A DNA stretch of 64,000 nucleotides, taken from Neisseria mucosa. GTDB taxonomy: Bacteria > Pseudomonadota > Gammaproteobacteria > Burkholderiales > Neisseriaceae. Position numbers and translations under genes: made by a program. Location: contig CP028150.1 in NCBI GenBank assembly GCA_003028315.1, positions 2,480,001-2,544,000 on the forward strand, read 5' to 3'. Positions 40,867 to 49,211 of the stretch are shown in pieces. Position 1 is the stretch's first letter. Every line of letters starts with the position of its first letter. The notes beneath the pieces were generated by a model. It saw only the letters and a program-made list of their open reading frames with translations. It made no database searches and was not told the DNA's origin.

Positions 40867-41841
40867 TCAATCTTTTGCCATGATCTTGGAAGCCGCCAGA
40901 AGCTTTAACAGCAAACGGCTGCGGAATACATGGCACAAAAGGCGTACGTCGCGTCGGCGGTTGAATTTGCTGGGATAGCCCGCCATTCGGAAATCGTAGC
41001 CGTTTTCTTCCAGCCTGCGGAACAGTTCGTCCGTAGAAACACCGCTTTTAAGCATCGAAACCAAATGGATGAATTGGAAGGAATCCCGTATTTCCAATAA
41101 CCTGCGGGCAACTTTGGGCGGCTGTCCCGGTGTAGCGAGCAGGCGCGTATATTCCCTTACTGCCAAACCGATGTCGTCGAGGTATTTCTTCGTCTGCTCG
41201 GGCGTACGCTTGCTGCGCATAGCGGATTCGGGGTTATCGACATAATCATAAACAACGGTATTGCTGGCAATGACGGTTTTGCATTGCAAAAAATACTCGG
41301 TCAAAAATACGCCGTCTTCCAAATATTTCATGCCTTCGATAAATTTCAGACCTGCTTTTTCCAACAGGTTGCGTTTGTAGATATACGCCCAAACGCACGA
41401 CCAAAACGGATAGCGGTCCATATAATCCGCTAAACCGATAACCTCATCCTCATTGGCAGGATAGCGCGCATCAACATTGAATTGGAGTATATCCGCATCG
41501 GAACGTTTCATTTTTTCAACCAAATCTGTCATAAGCGGCGGATCAACATTGTCGTCGTGATCCATAAACATCACATATTCCCCGCGCACTTTGGACAAAC
41601 CGATATTGCGCGCCCTGCTGACTCCGCCGTTGGGCGTATCAATCAACTGCGCCTGCAATTCGGGATGTTCATTGAAAAACTGCCTGAACTGAGCCGATGT
41701 ATCATCGGTAGAACCGTCGTTTACAACAATAAATTCTATCCCTTCGACAGCCTTATGCAGACCTGCAAAATGACGGCACAAACCTGCCGCAAATTTTCCG
41801 CCATTATAGACTGGGACGATGAGTGAAACAGTTATCGACAT
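40867..41841 (-). CDS. Family 2 glycosyltransferase (GT-A fold)
   Basis: A 324-residue cytosolic or membrane-associated transferase. SLIVPVYNGGKFAAGLCRH opens the nucleotide-binding fold; VVNDGSTDDT and the DXD-like FMDHDDNVDP bind the sugar nucleotide and metal; YLEDGVFLTEYF supplies the likely catalytic acidic residue. Family 2 enzymes of this size build lipooligosaccharide or capsule. It is isolated from other glycan genes; acceptor unknown. The start at MSITVSL is preferred over an ATG 45 bases upstream (MSIFNR) because GT2 proteins begin there. Confidence 0.85.
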   Translation of the reverse strand: MSITVSLIVPVYNGGKFAAGLCRHFAGLHKAVEGIEFIVVNDGSTDDTSAQFRQFFNEHPELQAQLIDTPNGGVSRARNIGLSKVRGEYVMFMDHDDNVDPPLMTDLVEKMKRSDADILQFNVDARYPANEDEVIGLADYMDRYPFWSCVWAYIYKRNLLEKAGLKFIEGMKYLEDGVFLTEYFLQCKTVIASNTVVYDYVDNPESAMRSKRTPEQTKKYLDDIGLAVREYTRLLATPGQPPKVARRLLEIRDSFQFIHLVSMLKSGVSTDELFRRLEENGYDFRMAGYPSKFNRRRDVRLLCHVFRSRLLLKLLAASKIMAKD

Positions 41842-42110
41842 AAATCTGCATCCTGCTGAGTAGGTTAACCGATTAAAGATAGACATTCACGGCGCATTTA
41901 AGTTTCAAGTTTAATATTAAAGACACTAATAATTTTACCCGGGTATTTAAAAAGGGATCGGTTTTGTTTGAAAGTATGATAAAGCAGCAGATGGTTTAGG
42001 ATGGAGAGTTTGAAAATGTAGGTATTTGTGAATGAATATATCCTCAGGATAAAGGAGGCTCAATTCTATTGTATGTTTATCCATTTGACTATATAACAAA
42101 TATGCAAGAT

Positions 42111-42143
42111 AAAAAAGACCTTGTTTTAAACAAGGTCTTTTTT
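42111..42143 (-). terminator. Intrinsic terminator of the tRNA pair
   Basis: AAAAAAGACCTTG at 42111-42123 pairs with CAAGGTCTTTTTT at 42131-42143, giving a strong hairpin with tracts on both sides. It begins 4 bases after the tRNA-Ala 3' end. The stretch 41842-42110 before it shows no gene or recognised site. Confidence 0.88.
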
Positions 42144-42146
42144 ATC

Positions 42147-42222
<76 letters not shown>

Positions 42223-42228
42223 GAAATT

Positions 42229-42305
42229 TGGTGGCGAATCAGGGACTCGAACCCCGGACACAAGGATTATGATTCCTCTGCTCTAACCGACTGAGCTAAT
42301 TCGCC
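42229..42305 (-). tRNA. tRNA-Met (CAT), elongator
   Basis: A 77-nt cloverleaf on the minus strand: acceptor GGCGAAT/ATTCGCC, anticodon loop ATCATAA (anticodon CAT), T-arm TCCGGGGTTCGAGTCCCTG and encoded CCA. The 1-72 pair G-C excludes the initiator. It lies 6 bases upstream of tRNA-Ala and shares its terminator. A lysidine-modified tRNA-Ile2 also carries CAT; the body looks more like Met, but that is a judgement. Confidence 0.85.
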
Positions 42306-42406
42306 GTTTCGTGAAGTCGCTATTATATGTTGTTTTGAGTTTTTGGCAAGTTTTATTTTGTACTTTATGTTTTGTTTTTGTTTTTTAATGGAATAAAACA
42401 TGGATG

Positions 42407-42437
42407 AGGTCGTCTGAAACTGTGTTTCAGACGACCT
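42407..42437 (-). terminator. Uptake-sequence hairpin after the MidA-like gene
   Basis: AGGTCGTCTGAAA and TTTCAGACGACCT pair around CTGTG, 34 bases beyond the methyltransferase stop. Confidence 0.65.
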
Positions 42438-42470
42438 GTGTGTTTGGAGGATGGTTTGAGGTAGGGGATT

Positions 42471-43511
42471 TCAAAGTTTGTGGCAGATGTCGCCGAAGCG
42501 GAAACCTGTCCAGTCGATATCGATGTTTTTGCCAAAGGCGATGACTTTGAAGAGTTCGCCCATTTCGTGCTGGTCGGTCAGTTTTTGTACGGAGGTGCTG
42601 GTACGGAGGTAGTCTGCCGTGCCTGGAGGGGCGGTTTGTGCCAATAGGTCGGTAATGCCTAGGTTGAATAGGAAATGGGACTGGGGCAGGTAGCCGATGA
42701 GGTCTAGCCCGCCGTCGGTGCCTGCTTGGGCAATATCGGTAAAGTTGACGTGTGCGGTCAGATCAGTCAGGCCGATATGGAAAAACGGGTCGTGAACGGT
42801 GTGGTGGCGGTAGTGGGCGATGAGTGTGCCTTCGTCGCGTTGCGGGTGGTAATACTGGGCGGCGTCAAAACCGTAGTCGATAAATATCATGCCGCCGCGT
42901 GTGATTTTTTGCGCGAGGGTGAGAATAAAGGCGTATTGGGCGGGGTGTAGCTCGCTGGTGTAGGGGTGTTCGGTTTCGGGAAAATAGGTGGCGGCTAACT
43001 GGAGGAGGTCGGGTTGTTTCAATGGTCGCGGGCTTTGTTCAAGCTGTCCGTCTGGGGTGATGGAGACGCCGATGTGTTGAAAGGTGTTTTGAGTGCGGCG
43101 GATGATTTCAACAGGCATGGCATCGAGGACTTCGTTGCCAATGATGATGCCGTCGAAGGATTCGGGCAGTTCGGTCAGGTGTATGACTTTTTGTGTCAGT
43201 TGCGGAGTGGTCTGTTCGGCGATGAATTGGCGTTGGCGTTCGGCAAGCTCGGGGGAGAGCTCGATGATGTAGTAATGCTTGAGGTCGTCTGAAAGGCTCT
43301 TTAATAAGGTGGTGGCGAGATGTCCTGTGCCTGCACCGAATTCGTAGATGTTGCCGGCGGTTTGCGGGAGAAGTTCGGCAAGTTGTCGGACGAGGGTTTG
43401 TCCGAACAATGGGGTGAGGGTGGGGGCGGTAATGAAATCACCGTCTGTACCGATTTTATGGCTGCCTCCGGTGTAGTAACCGTATTCGGGTGTGTAGAGT
43501 GCAAGCTCCAT
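42471..43511 (-). CDS. MidA-family (NDUFAF7-type) SAM-dependent methyltransferase, 5' end out of frame
   Basis: As it stands the first usable start gives 346 residues, MELALYTPEYGYYTGG. The SAM-binding fold shows YEFGAGTGHLATTLL, a GNEVLDAMPVE segment and the family end ELFKVIAFGK. Family members carry about 35 more N-terminal residues ending in PFSRFMELALY. Those residues are present upstream in frame (SSSKLFEIITQEIKAQNNW and VPFSRF), but no start codon serves them: the only ATG (43630-43632) is connected through an (AGGGG)4 tract in the wrong frame. NDUFAF7 methylates an arginine in complex I; bacterial targets are unproven. Confidence 0.85.
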   Translation of the reverse strand: MELALYTPEYGYYTGGSHKIGTDGDFITAPTLTPLFGQTLVRQLAELLPQTAGNIYEFGAGTGHLATTLLKSLSDDLKHYYIIELSPELAERQRQFIAEQTTPQLTQKVIHLTELPESFDGIIIGNEVLDAMPVEIIRRTQNTFQHIGVSITPDGQLEQSPRPLKQPDLLQLAATYFPETEHPYTSELHPAQYAFILTLAQKITRGGMIFIDYGFDAAQYYHPQRDEGTLIAHYRHHTVHDPFFHIGLTDLTAHVNFTDIAQAGTDGGLDLIGYLPQSHFLFNLGITDLLAQTAPPGTADYLRTSTSVQKLTDQHEMGELFKVIAFGKNIDIDWTGFRFGDICHKL

Positions 43512-43598
43512 GAATCGTGAGAAAGGAACCCAGTTATTTTGGGCTTTTATTTCCTGTGTGATGATTTCAAATAGTTTGGAACTTGAGGCTTGCGCGGT

Positions 43599-43632
43599 AG
43601 GGGAGGGGAGGGGAGGGGAGGTGTGCCTTCAT
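43599..43632 (-). repeat. Pentanucleotide tract (AGGGG)4 at the 5' end of the MidA-like gene; candidate phase-variation switch
   Basis: On the plus strand AGGGG is repeated four times at 43599-43618 and followed by AGG. On the coding (minus) strand the ATG at 43632-43630 reads MKAHLPSPPLPY and then stops. From that ATG to the first codon of the conserved methyltransferase frame (ACC) there are 34 bases, so one more repeat unit (39 bases) or two fewer (24) would restore the frame. A TGA in the conserved frame overlaps the ATG, so no earlier start exists. The four G4 runs also form a G-quadruplex motif. Confidence 0.7.
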
Positions 43633-43671
43633 AACCGTTAGATAATGTAAAATTTGTGAATTTATTTGTCT

Positions 43672-43677
43672 ATTATA
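43672..43677 (-). promoter_or_regulatory. -10 element of the MidA-like gene
   Basis: A perfect TATAAT on the minus strand, placing transcription start near 43665 and giving a leader of about 33 bases to the ATG at 43632. No convincing -35 is seen. This supports 43632 as the original start codon. Confidence 0.45.
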
Positions 43678-43877
43678 ACGTGAACGGAAAAGGGGCGTTT
43701 TTTCATTTTTTTATACCATATATTGTGTTTAAATGTGATTTTTAATACTACATATTGTGTTTTTAAAAACCAAATCAGGTAAAATGGGTGGTTCGGCTTG
43801 TTTGTTTGTTTGGTTAAAATACTGTTTTTTAATGATTTTGTTGTTGCATATGTACTGGGATTTTAGAGTAGGGCGAT

Positions 43878-43906
43878 TTGACCGAGGCGTTAAAATTTTT
43901 TATAGT
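43878..43906 (+). promoter_or_regulatory. Sigma-70 promoter of the division/cell-wall cluster (Pmra)
   Basis: TTGACC at 43878-43883, a 17-base spacer and TATAGT at 43901-43906 place the start near 43913, giving a 71-base leader before mraZ. It is the only clear promoter before ten co-directional genes. The 43680-43877 stretch upstream holds A/T-rich sequence with a repeated ATATTGTGTTT word and no gene. Confidence 0.65.
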
Positions 43907-43907
43907 G

Positions 43908-43930
43908 TGGGCTAGTGGGGCGATGTGGGT
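43908..43930 (+). promoter_or_regulatory. MraZ operator (TGGG repeats)
   Basis: TGGGC, TGGGG and TGGGT at 43908, 43916 and 43926, spaced 8 and 10 bases, start directly after the -10 box and cover the start point. MraZ is known to bind such TGGG(N) direct repeats to repress its own cluster, so autoregulation is likely. The first spacing is 2 bases shorter than usual. Confidence 0.5.
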
Positions 43931-43983
43931 AAAAGTGTCTGCATTGCCCAAAAAATTCCGATTTAAACCGATAGGACGAAATT

Positions 43984-44439
43984 GTGTTTGGTGGCGCTCA
44001 CGAATTGAGTATTGACAGCAAAGGGCGGTTGGCAATTCCTGCCAAGTTCCGCGATATTTTGCTGCGCCATTATACGCCGTCGATTGTGGTTACTTTGGAT
44101 TCCCGTCAAAAATTGCTGATGTATCCGGAGGCTGAATGGGCAAAGGTTGCCGAGCAGCTTTTGCACCTGAAAACGGCAGGAAATCCGATGTTGCAGCGTT
44201 ATCAAAATCTTCTGCTGCACAATGCGGATACGCTGGAATGGGACAGCGCCGGCCGCGTACTGATTCCTGCCAATCTGCGCAAACGGGTGGATTTTGAAAA
44301 AGACGTTACCTTGGTCGGTCGCGCCAATCGTTTGGAATTGTGGGGCCGTGATCAATGGGAAGCTGAAATGACTCAGGCTTTGGATGATGATCCTGAAGAG
44401 TTGGCATTCCAATTAAGTCAGACGGATTTGCAATTGTGA
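43984..44439 (+). CDS. mraZ: Transcriptional regulator MraZ
   Basis: A 151-residue DNA-binding protein with two AbrB-like halves, each with the DXXXR core: SIDSKGRLAIPAKFRD near residue 10 and WDSAGRVLIPANLRK near residue 90. It forms a ring that represses the division cluster. The start is GTG, with AGGA 6 bases upstream. Its last bases overlap the rsmH start (GTGA), so the two are translationally coupled. Confidence 0.96.
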   Translation: MFGGAHELSIDSKGRLAIPAKFRDILLRHYTPSIVVTLDSRQKLLMYPEAEWAKVAEQLLHLKTAGNPMLQRYQNLLLHNADTLEWDSAGRVLIPANLRKRVDFEKDVTLVGRANRLELWGRDQWEAEMTQALDDDPEELAFQLSQTDLQL

Positions 44440-45389
44440 GTAATGCTGAATATCAACATATCACCGTTTTGTTAAACGAGGCGGTTGATGCTCTGGCGGT
44501 TCGTGAAGACGGTATTTATGTAGATGGGACGTTCGGCAGGGGAGGGCACTCCCGATTGATTTTGTCCCGTCTGGGCAGTCAAGGTCGTCTGATTGTGTTT
44601 GATAAAGACCCGCAAGCGATTGAGGCGGCGCAAAAGCTGGCCGAGCAGGATGGGCGCGTTACGGTAGTCCATGACGGGTTTTCCAGTTTTCAGACGACCC
44701 TGGATAAGCTGGGTATTGAAGAAATAGATGGTGCGTTGTTTGATTTGGGGATTTCGTCCCCGCAGATAGATGATGGCGCACGGGGTTTCAGTTTCCGTTT
44801 TGATGCACCTTTGGATATGCGCATGGATCCGACGCGGGGAATGTCCGCTGCAGAATGGATTGCAACAGCATCAGAACAGGATTTGCACGAGGTTATCAAG
44901 AATTATGGTGAAGAGCGGTTTAGTCGCCAGATTGCGCGCGCCATTGTTACGCAACGGACAGAAAGTCCGATCGATACAACCCGCAAGCTGGCGCAGCTCG
45001 TGGCGCAAAACGTCCGTACTCGTGAGCGAGGGCAAGACCCTGCGACGCGCACCTTCCAGGCAGTTCGCATCTTTATTAACCGCGAGCTCGAAGAGGTAGA
45101 GGCGGTTCTGCCGCAAGTGATGAGTCGTCTGAAACAGGGCGGGCGTTTGGCGGTTATCGCGTTTCATTCGCTTGAAGACCGCATCGTGAAACAGTTTGTC
45201 AAAAAGTATTCGCAACATCCTCCTTTGCCGCGCTGGGCGGCAGTAAAAGAAGCGGATTTGCCTCTGCCGCCGTTAAAGGCAGTGGGAAAGGCGATAAAGC
45301 CGGGTGTTGAGGAAACCGCCTCCAATCCGCGGGCGCGCAGCGCAGTTTTACGCGTGGCAGAGCGGACGGGCGGTGAGATTGCAGAATAA
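44436..45389 (+). CDS. rsmH: 16S rRNA (cytosine(1402)-N4)-methyltransferase RsmH
   Basis: A 317-residue SAM-dependent enzyme (also called MraW) that methylates C1402 in the ribosomal P site. The N-terminal YQHITVLLNEAVDALAV and YVDGTFGRGGHSRLIL carry the SAM-binding loop; DLGISSPQIDDGARGFSF is the catalytic/substrate region, and LAVIAFHSLEDRIVKQFVKKY the C-terminal signature. The GTG start overlaps the mraZ stop. Three uptake words lie in frame (QGRLIVF, FQTTLDK, SRLKQGG). Confidence 0.97.
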   Translation: MSNAEYQHITVLLNEAVDALAVREDGIYVDGTFGRGGHSRLILSRLGSQGRLIVFDKDPQAIEAAQKLAEQDGRVTVVHDGFSSFQTTLDKLGIEEIDGALFDLGISSPQIDDGARGFSFRFDAPLDMRMDPTRGMSAAEWIATASEQDLHEVIKNYGEERFSRQIARAIVTQRTESPIDTTRKLAQLVAQNVRTRERGQDPATRTFQAVRIFINRELEEVEAVLPQVMSRLKQGGRLAVIAFHSLEDRIVKQFVKKYSQHPPLPRWAAVKEADLPLPPLKAVGKAIKPGVEETASNPRARSAVLRVAERTGGEIAE

Positions 45390-45444
45390 GCATTATGTGG
45401 GGCAGGTGTCCTCGGAACAAACAGATTGAGGTCGTCTGAAAACA

Positions 45445-45708
45445 ATGAATAAATTAAATATCCTTTTGTTGGTCTTGGTATCGGTATCTGCTTTTGCGGT
45501 GGTCACTGTGCAAGACCAATCACGTTTGCACTTCATCGCTTTGGATAAAGCGCAAAAGCAGGAAATTAAGCTTGATCAGGACTATGCACGCTTGAAATTG
45601 GATCAGGCGCGGCTGGCGAACCACAAGCTGATTAAGGTGGCGGCTGAGAAGCAACGCCTCAAACCGCCCGGCGCTGATAATACCGTGATGGTGGAACGAA
45701 AAAAATAA
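45445..45708 (+). CDS. ftsL: Cell division protein FtsL
   Basis: An 87-residue bitopic membrane protein: a hydrophobic helix (ILLLVLVSVSAFAVVTVQ) followed by a periplasmic heptad coiled coil (KLDQDYARLKLDQARLANHKLIKVAAEKQRL). It joins FtsB/FtsQ to activate FtsWI at the septum. Identified by size, topology and position between rsmH and ftsI. An uptake sequence (45429-45442) directly precedes its ATG in place of a typical ribosome site. Confidence 0.9.
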   Translation: MNKLNILLLVLVSVSAFAVVTVQDQSRLHFIALDKAQKQEIKLDQDYARLKLDQARLANHKLIKVAAEKQRLKPPGADNTVMVERKK

Positions 45709-45789
45709 TATAGCCGGCTTATCCGGTACTGCAAATTGGTGCCGTTAGATAAAGACACGGTTCGGGTGATTATGAATTGAGATGTTAAG

Positions 45790-47538
45790 ATGTTGATTAA
45801 AAACGAATATAAACCGAGCATGCTGCCCAAGGCAGCCAAAGCTAAAAAACCCATCACCAGTGATGGGCGGATTTCTTTGGTGTTGTGGCTGATTGCGGCT
45901 GCGTTTGTCGGACTGCTGGCTCGCGGCATCTATTTGCAAACCACGCAGCATGAATTTTTGAAAAATCAGGGCGATCAGCGTTTTGTCCGTACCCTGACTT
46001 TACCTGCGTCGCGCGGCATGATTACGGACCGTAACGGTGCGACTTTGGCGTTGAGTGCACCGACTGAATCTTTGTATGCCATGCCTTCCGGTATGGAAGA
46101 AATGCCGACTGCCGAACAGATGGCTAAGTTGGCGGCTATTGTTGAGTTGCCTGTTGAGGCATTGCAGGAAAAATTGGTGAAAAAAGATAAAGATTTTATT
46201 TATCTGAAGCGTCAACTCAGCCAAGAAAAAGCGGAAGAAATTAAAGCTTTGGGCATTAAAGGCTTGGCATTCCAAAAAGAGCTGAAACGCCATTATCCGA
46301 TGGGTAACCTGTTCGCACACGTTATCGGTTTCACCAATATCGACGGCAAAGGACAGGAAGGCTTGGAATTGTCGCGAGAAGACAGTCTGCATGGTGCTGA
46401 CGGCGCGAAAGTGGTTTTGCGCGACAATAAAGGCAATATCGTCGATAGTTTGGATTCTCCGCGCAACAGCGATCCGAAAAACGGGCAGGACATGGTTTTG
46501 TCTTTGGATCAACGTATTCAAACACTTGCCTATGATGAGCTGAATAAAGCAGTGGCTTATCACAAAGCCAAAGCAGGTACGGTGGTAGTATTGGATGCGC
46601 AAACCGGCGAAATCTTGGCTTTAGTTAACAGCCCTGCCTATGATCCCAACCAACCAGGCAGCGCCGATAGCGAACAGCGCCGCAATCGAGCCGTTACCGA
46701 TATGATTGAGCCGGGTTCTGCCATGAAGCCGTTTACGATTGCCAAAGCATTGGATTCCGGCAAAGTCGGTGTGGCTGATCGTTTTAACACCATGCCTTAT
46801 AAAATCGGTCCCGCTACCGTACGCGATACCCATGTGTATCCTACTTTGGATGTGCGCGGCATTATGCAAAAATCTTCCAACGTCGGTACCAGCAAACTGT
46901 CTGCAAAATTCACGCCTAAAGAAATGTATGATTTTTATCATGATTTGGGTGTGGGCGTGCGGATGCACTCCGGTTTCCCCGGTGAGACGGCCGGTCTTTT
47001 GAGAAGCTGGCGCAGATGGCAGCCGATTGAACAGGCAACCATGTCTTTCGGTTACGGCTTGCAGTTGAGCCTGCTGCAATTGGCGCGTGCTTATACCATG
47101 TTGACACACGACGGCGAATTGTTGCCGGTCAGCTTTGAGAAACAGGCGGTTGCGCCCAAAGGCAAACGCGTCATTAAAGCTTCGACCGCGCGTGAAGTTC
47201 GTGATTTGATGGTTTCTGTAACCGAGCCCGGTGGTACGGGTACAGCAGGTGCGGTAGATGGTTTCGACGTCGGCGCGAAAACCGGTACGGCGCGTAAGTT
47301 GGTCAACGGACGTTACGTTGATAACAAACACGTCGCAACTTTCATCGGTTTTGCCCCTGCCAAAAATCCCCGCGTGATTGTGGCGGTAACCATTGACGAA
47401 CCGACTGCCAATGGTTACTACGGCGGCGTAGTGGCAGGTCCGGTCTTCAAACAAGTCATGGGCGGCAGCTTGAATATCTTGGGCGTTTCCCCTACCAAGC
47501 CTCTGACCAATGTTGCAGCCGTCAAAACACCGTCTTAA
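45790..47538 (+). CDS. ftsI: Penicillin-binding protein 2 (FtsI, penA locus)
   Basis: A 582-residue septal transpeptidase and beta-lactam target: one membrane helix (residues ~30-50), a pedestal domain, then the transpeptidase domain. The motifs fall exactly at gonococcal numbering: S310-A-M-K313, SSN (362-364 region) and K497-T-G. Relative to wild-type gonococcal PBP2 it carries Met312 and Thr316, changes known from mosaic penA alleles, plus Leu504, Val510 and Asn541; Thr483, Asn512 and Gly545 are unchanged. The start at 45790 (MLIKNEYKPSML) matches the family. Confidence 0.97.
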   Translation: MLIKNEYKPSMLPKAAKAKKPITSDGRISLVLWLIAAAFVGLLARGIYLQTTQHEFLKNQGDQRFVRTLTLPASRGMITDRNGATLALSAPTESLYAMPSGMEEMPTAEQMAKLAAIVELPVEALQEKLVKKDKDFIYLKRQLSQEKAEEIKALGIKGLAFQKELKRHYPMGNLFAHVIGFTNIDGKGQEGLELSREDSLHGADGAKVVLRDNKGNIVDSLDSPRNSDPKNGQDMVLSLDQRIQTLAYDELNKAVAYHKAKAGTVVVLDAQTGEILALVNSPAYDPNQPGSADSEQRRNRAVTDMIEPGSAMKPFTIAKALDSGKVGVADRFNTMPYKIGPATVRDTHVYPTLDVRGIMQKSSNVGTSKLSAKFTPKEMYDFYHDLGVGVRMHSGFPGETAGLLRSWRRWQPIEQATMSFGYGLQLSLLQLARAYTMLTHDGELLPVSFEKQAVAPKGKRVIKASTAREVRDLMVSVTEPGGTGTAGAVDGFDVGAKTGTARKLVNGRYVDNKHVATFIGFAPAKNPRVIVAVTIDEPTANGYYGGVVAGPVFKQVMGGSLNILGVSPTKPLTNVAAVKTPS

Positions 47539-47562
47539 TCCGAGTATCAACGAGATTATTTT

Positions 47563-49041
47563 ATGTTCAGCAAGTTAACCCCTTTAGCTGAAACCAACTT
47601 TCCGCCTCTGCTGTGTGCAAACGCAGCAGGGCGTTTGTTGCATTCAGACAGCCGTCAAATTAAACAAGGTGATATTTTCGTTGCCTGTCAGGGCGAATAT
47701 ACAGACGGCCGCAGTTATATCCCCGCTGCCATTGCCAACGGCGCGGCTTTTGTTTTTTGGGACGACGACGGCAAATTTGCGTGGAATCCCGAATGGAAAG
47801 TCCCCAATCAAGGCATCAAAGATTTGAAACACCGTGCCGGCATGTTGGCGGCGCAAGTTTACGGCAACGTTTCAGACGACCTCAAAGTCTGGGGCGTAAC
47901 CGGCACCAACGGCAAAACCTCCATCACACAATGGCTGGCGCAAGCCGCCGATTTGTTGGGCGAAAAAACCGCCATTATCGGCACGGTCGGCAACGGCTTT
48001 TGGGGCGCATTGGAAGAAACCACGCACACCACCCCCGCCCCCGTCGATGTCCAAACCCTGCTCTACCGTTTCCGTCAACAAGGCGCAACAGCCGCCGCGA
48101 TGGAAGTCTCCAGCCACGGCCTTGACCAATCGCGCGTCAACGGCGTGCCATTCCGCAGTGCAATCTTCACTAACCTCACCCGAGACCACCTCGACTATCA
48201 CGGTACGATGGAAGCCTATGGCGCCATTAAGTCACGCCTGTTTTACTGGCACGGCTTGAAACACGCCGTCATCAACGTAGATGATGAATACGGCGCAGAA
48301 CTCGTAGGTCGTCTGAAAAAAGACTGCCCCGATTTGATCGTTTACGGCTACGGCTTCAGCGAACACGCCGACATCCGTATTGTTCATTTCACCGCTTCTT
48401 CAGATGGCATGGAAGCCGTATTCCAAACGCCATGGGGCGAAGGCCGCTGCCGCACACGCCTGCTCGGACGGTTCAATGCACAAAACCTTGCCGCCTGCAT
48501 CGCCTTGCTTTGTGCCAACGGCTATCCGCTTGATAAAGTATTGGATGTGCTGGCAAAAATCCGTCCCGCCTCAGGCCGCATGGACTGCATCATGAACAGC
48601 GGCAAGCCCTTGGTCGTTGTCGATTACGCCCACACGCCCGACGCATTAGAAAAAGCACTCTCCACTTTGCAGGAAATCAAACCACAGGGCGCGGCTTTGT
48701 GGTGCGTATTCGGCTGTGGCGGCAACCGCGATCGCGGTAAACGCCCGCTGATGGGCGCGGCAGCCGTACAGGGCGCGGATAAAGTCGTCGTCACCAGCGA
48801 CAACCCGCGTTTGGAAAATCCGCAAGACATCATCAACGATATCCTGCCCGCCGTGCCCGCGCCCGAATGCGTCGAAGCCGACCGCGCCGCTGCCATTCGT
48901 TACGCAGTCGAACGTGCCGCCGCAAACGACATCATCCTGATTGCCGGTAAAGGACATGAAAACTATCAGGACATGCAGGGTGTGAAGCATCATTTTTCTG
49001 ACTTTGAAGTTGCAGAAAAAGCCTTGGCAGAGCGGATATAA
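47563..49041 (+). CDS. murE: UDP-MurNAc-L-Ala-D-Glu:meso-diaminopimelate ligase
   Basis: A 492-residue cytosolic Mur ligase adding diaminopimelate to the peptidoglycan stem peptide. The P-loop is VWGVTGTNGKTSITQW near residue 110, the central domain carries HTTPAPVDVQTLLYRF, and the DAP-selective motif DNPR is in TSDNPRLENPQDII near residue 410. Two uptake words are in frame (NVSDDLKVWG, VGRLKKD). It lies 24 bases after ftsI. Confidence 0.97.
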   Translation: MFSKLTPLAETNFPPLLCANAAGRLLHSDSRQIKQGDIFVACQGEYTDGRSYIPAAIANGAAFVFWDDDGKFAWNPEWKVPNQGIKDLKHRAGMLAAQVYGNVSDDLKVWGVTGTNGKTSITQWLAQAADLLGEKTAIIGTVGNGFWGALEETTHTTPAPVDVQTLLYRFRQQGATAAAMEVSSHGLDQSRVNGVPFRSAIFTNLTRDHLDYHGTMEAYGAIKSRLFYWHGLKHAVINVDDEYGAELVGRLKKDCPDLIVYGYGFSEHADIRIVHFTASSDGMEAVFQTPWGEGRCRTRLLGRFNAQNLAACIALLCANGYPLDKVLDVLAKIRPASGRMDCIMNSGKPLVVVDYAHTPDALEKALSTLQEIKPQGAALWCVFGCGGNRDRGKRPLMGAAAVQGADKVVVTSDNPRLENPQDIINDILPAVPAPECVEADRAAAIRYAVERAAANDIILIAGKGHENYQDMQGVKHHFSDFEVAEKALAERI

Positions 49042-49056
49042 CAACGAGTACCAAAG

Positions 49057-49211
49057 TTTTCAGACGACCTGAAGGCCATCAAGGTCGTCTGAAAACGTTT
49101 ATCCTCTACAATAAAAGCAACACGACACACGCATTACGGCACGTCAGCCATTAAACCCATCACAGTTGTTTCAGACGACCCCGATTTGGAATTTTAAAGG
49201 TCGTCTGAAAA
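49057..49211. repeat. Cluster of four uptake sequences in two outward-facing pairs
   Basis: TTTTCAGACGACCT (49057-49070) with AAGGTCGTCTGAAAA (49081-49095), and TTTCAGACGACC (49169-49180) with AAGGTCGTCTGAAAA (49197-49211). In both pairs the arms point outward, so each can form a hairpin in the space between murE and the M23 peptidase gene. The second pair ends 18 bases before the M23 start codon. Confidence 0.6.

Noticed and set aside
42229..42305. tRNA-Ile2 (lysidine CAT) as identity of the CAT tRNA
   Set aside because: Possible from the anticodon, but the body and T-arm look closer to elongator tRNA-Met; kept as Met with this caveat.
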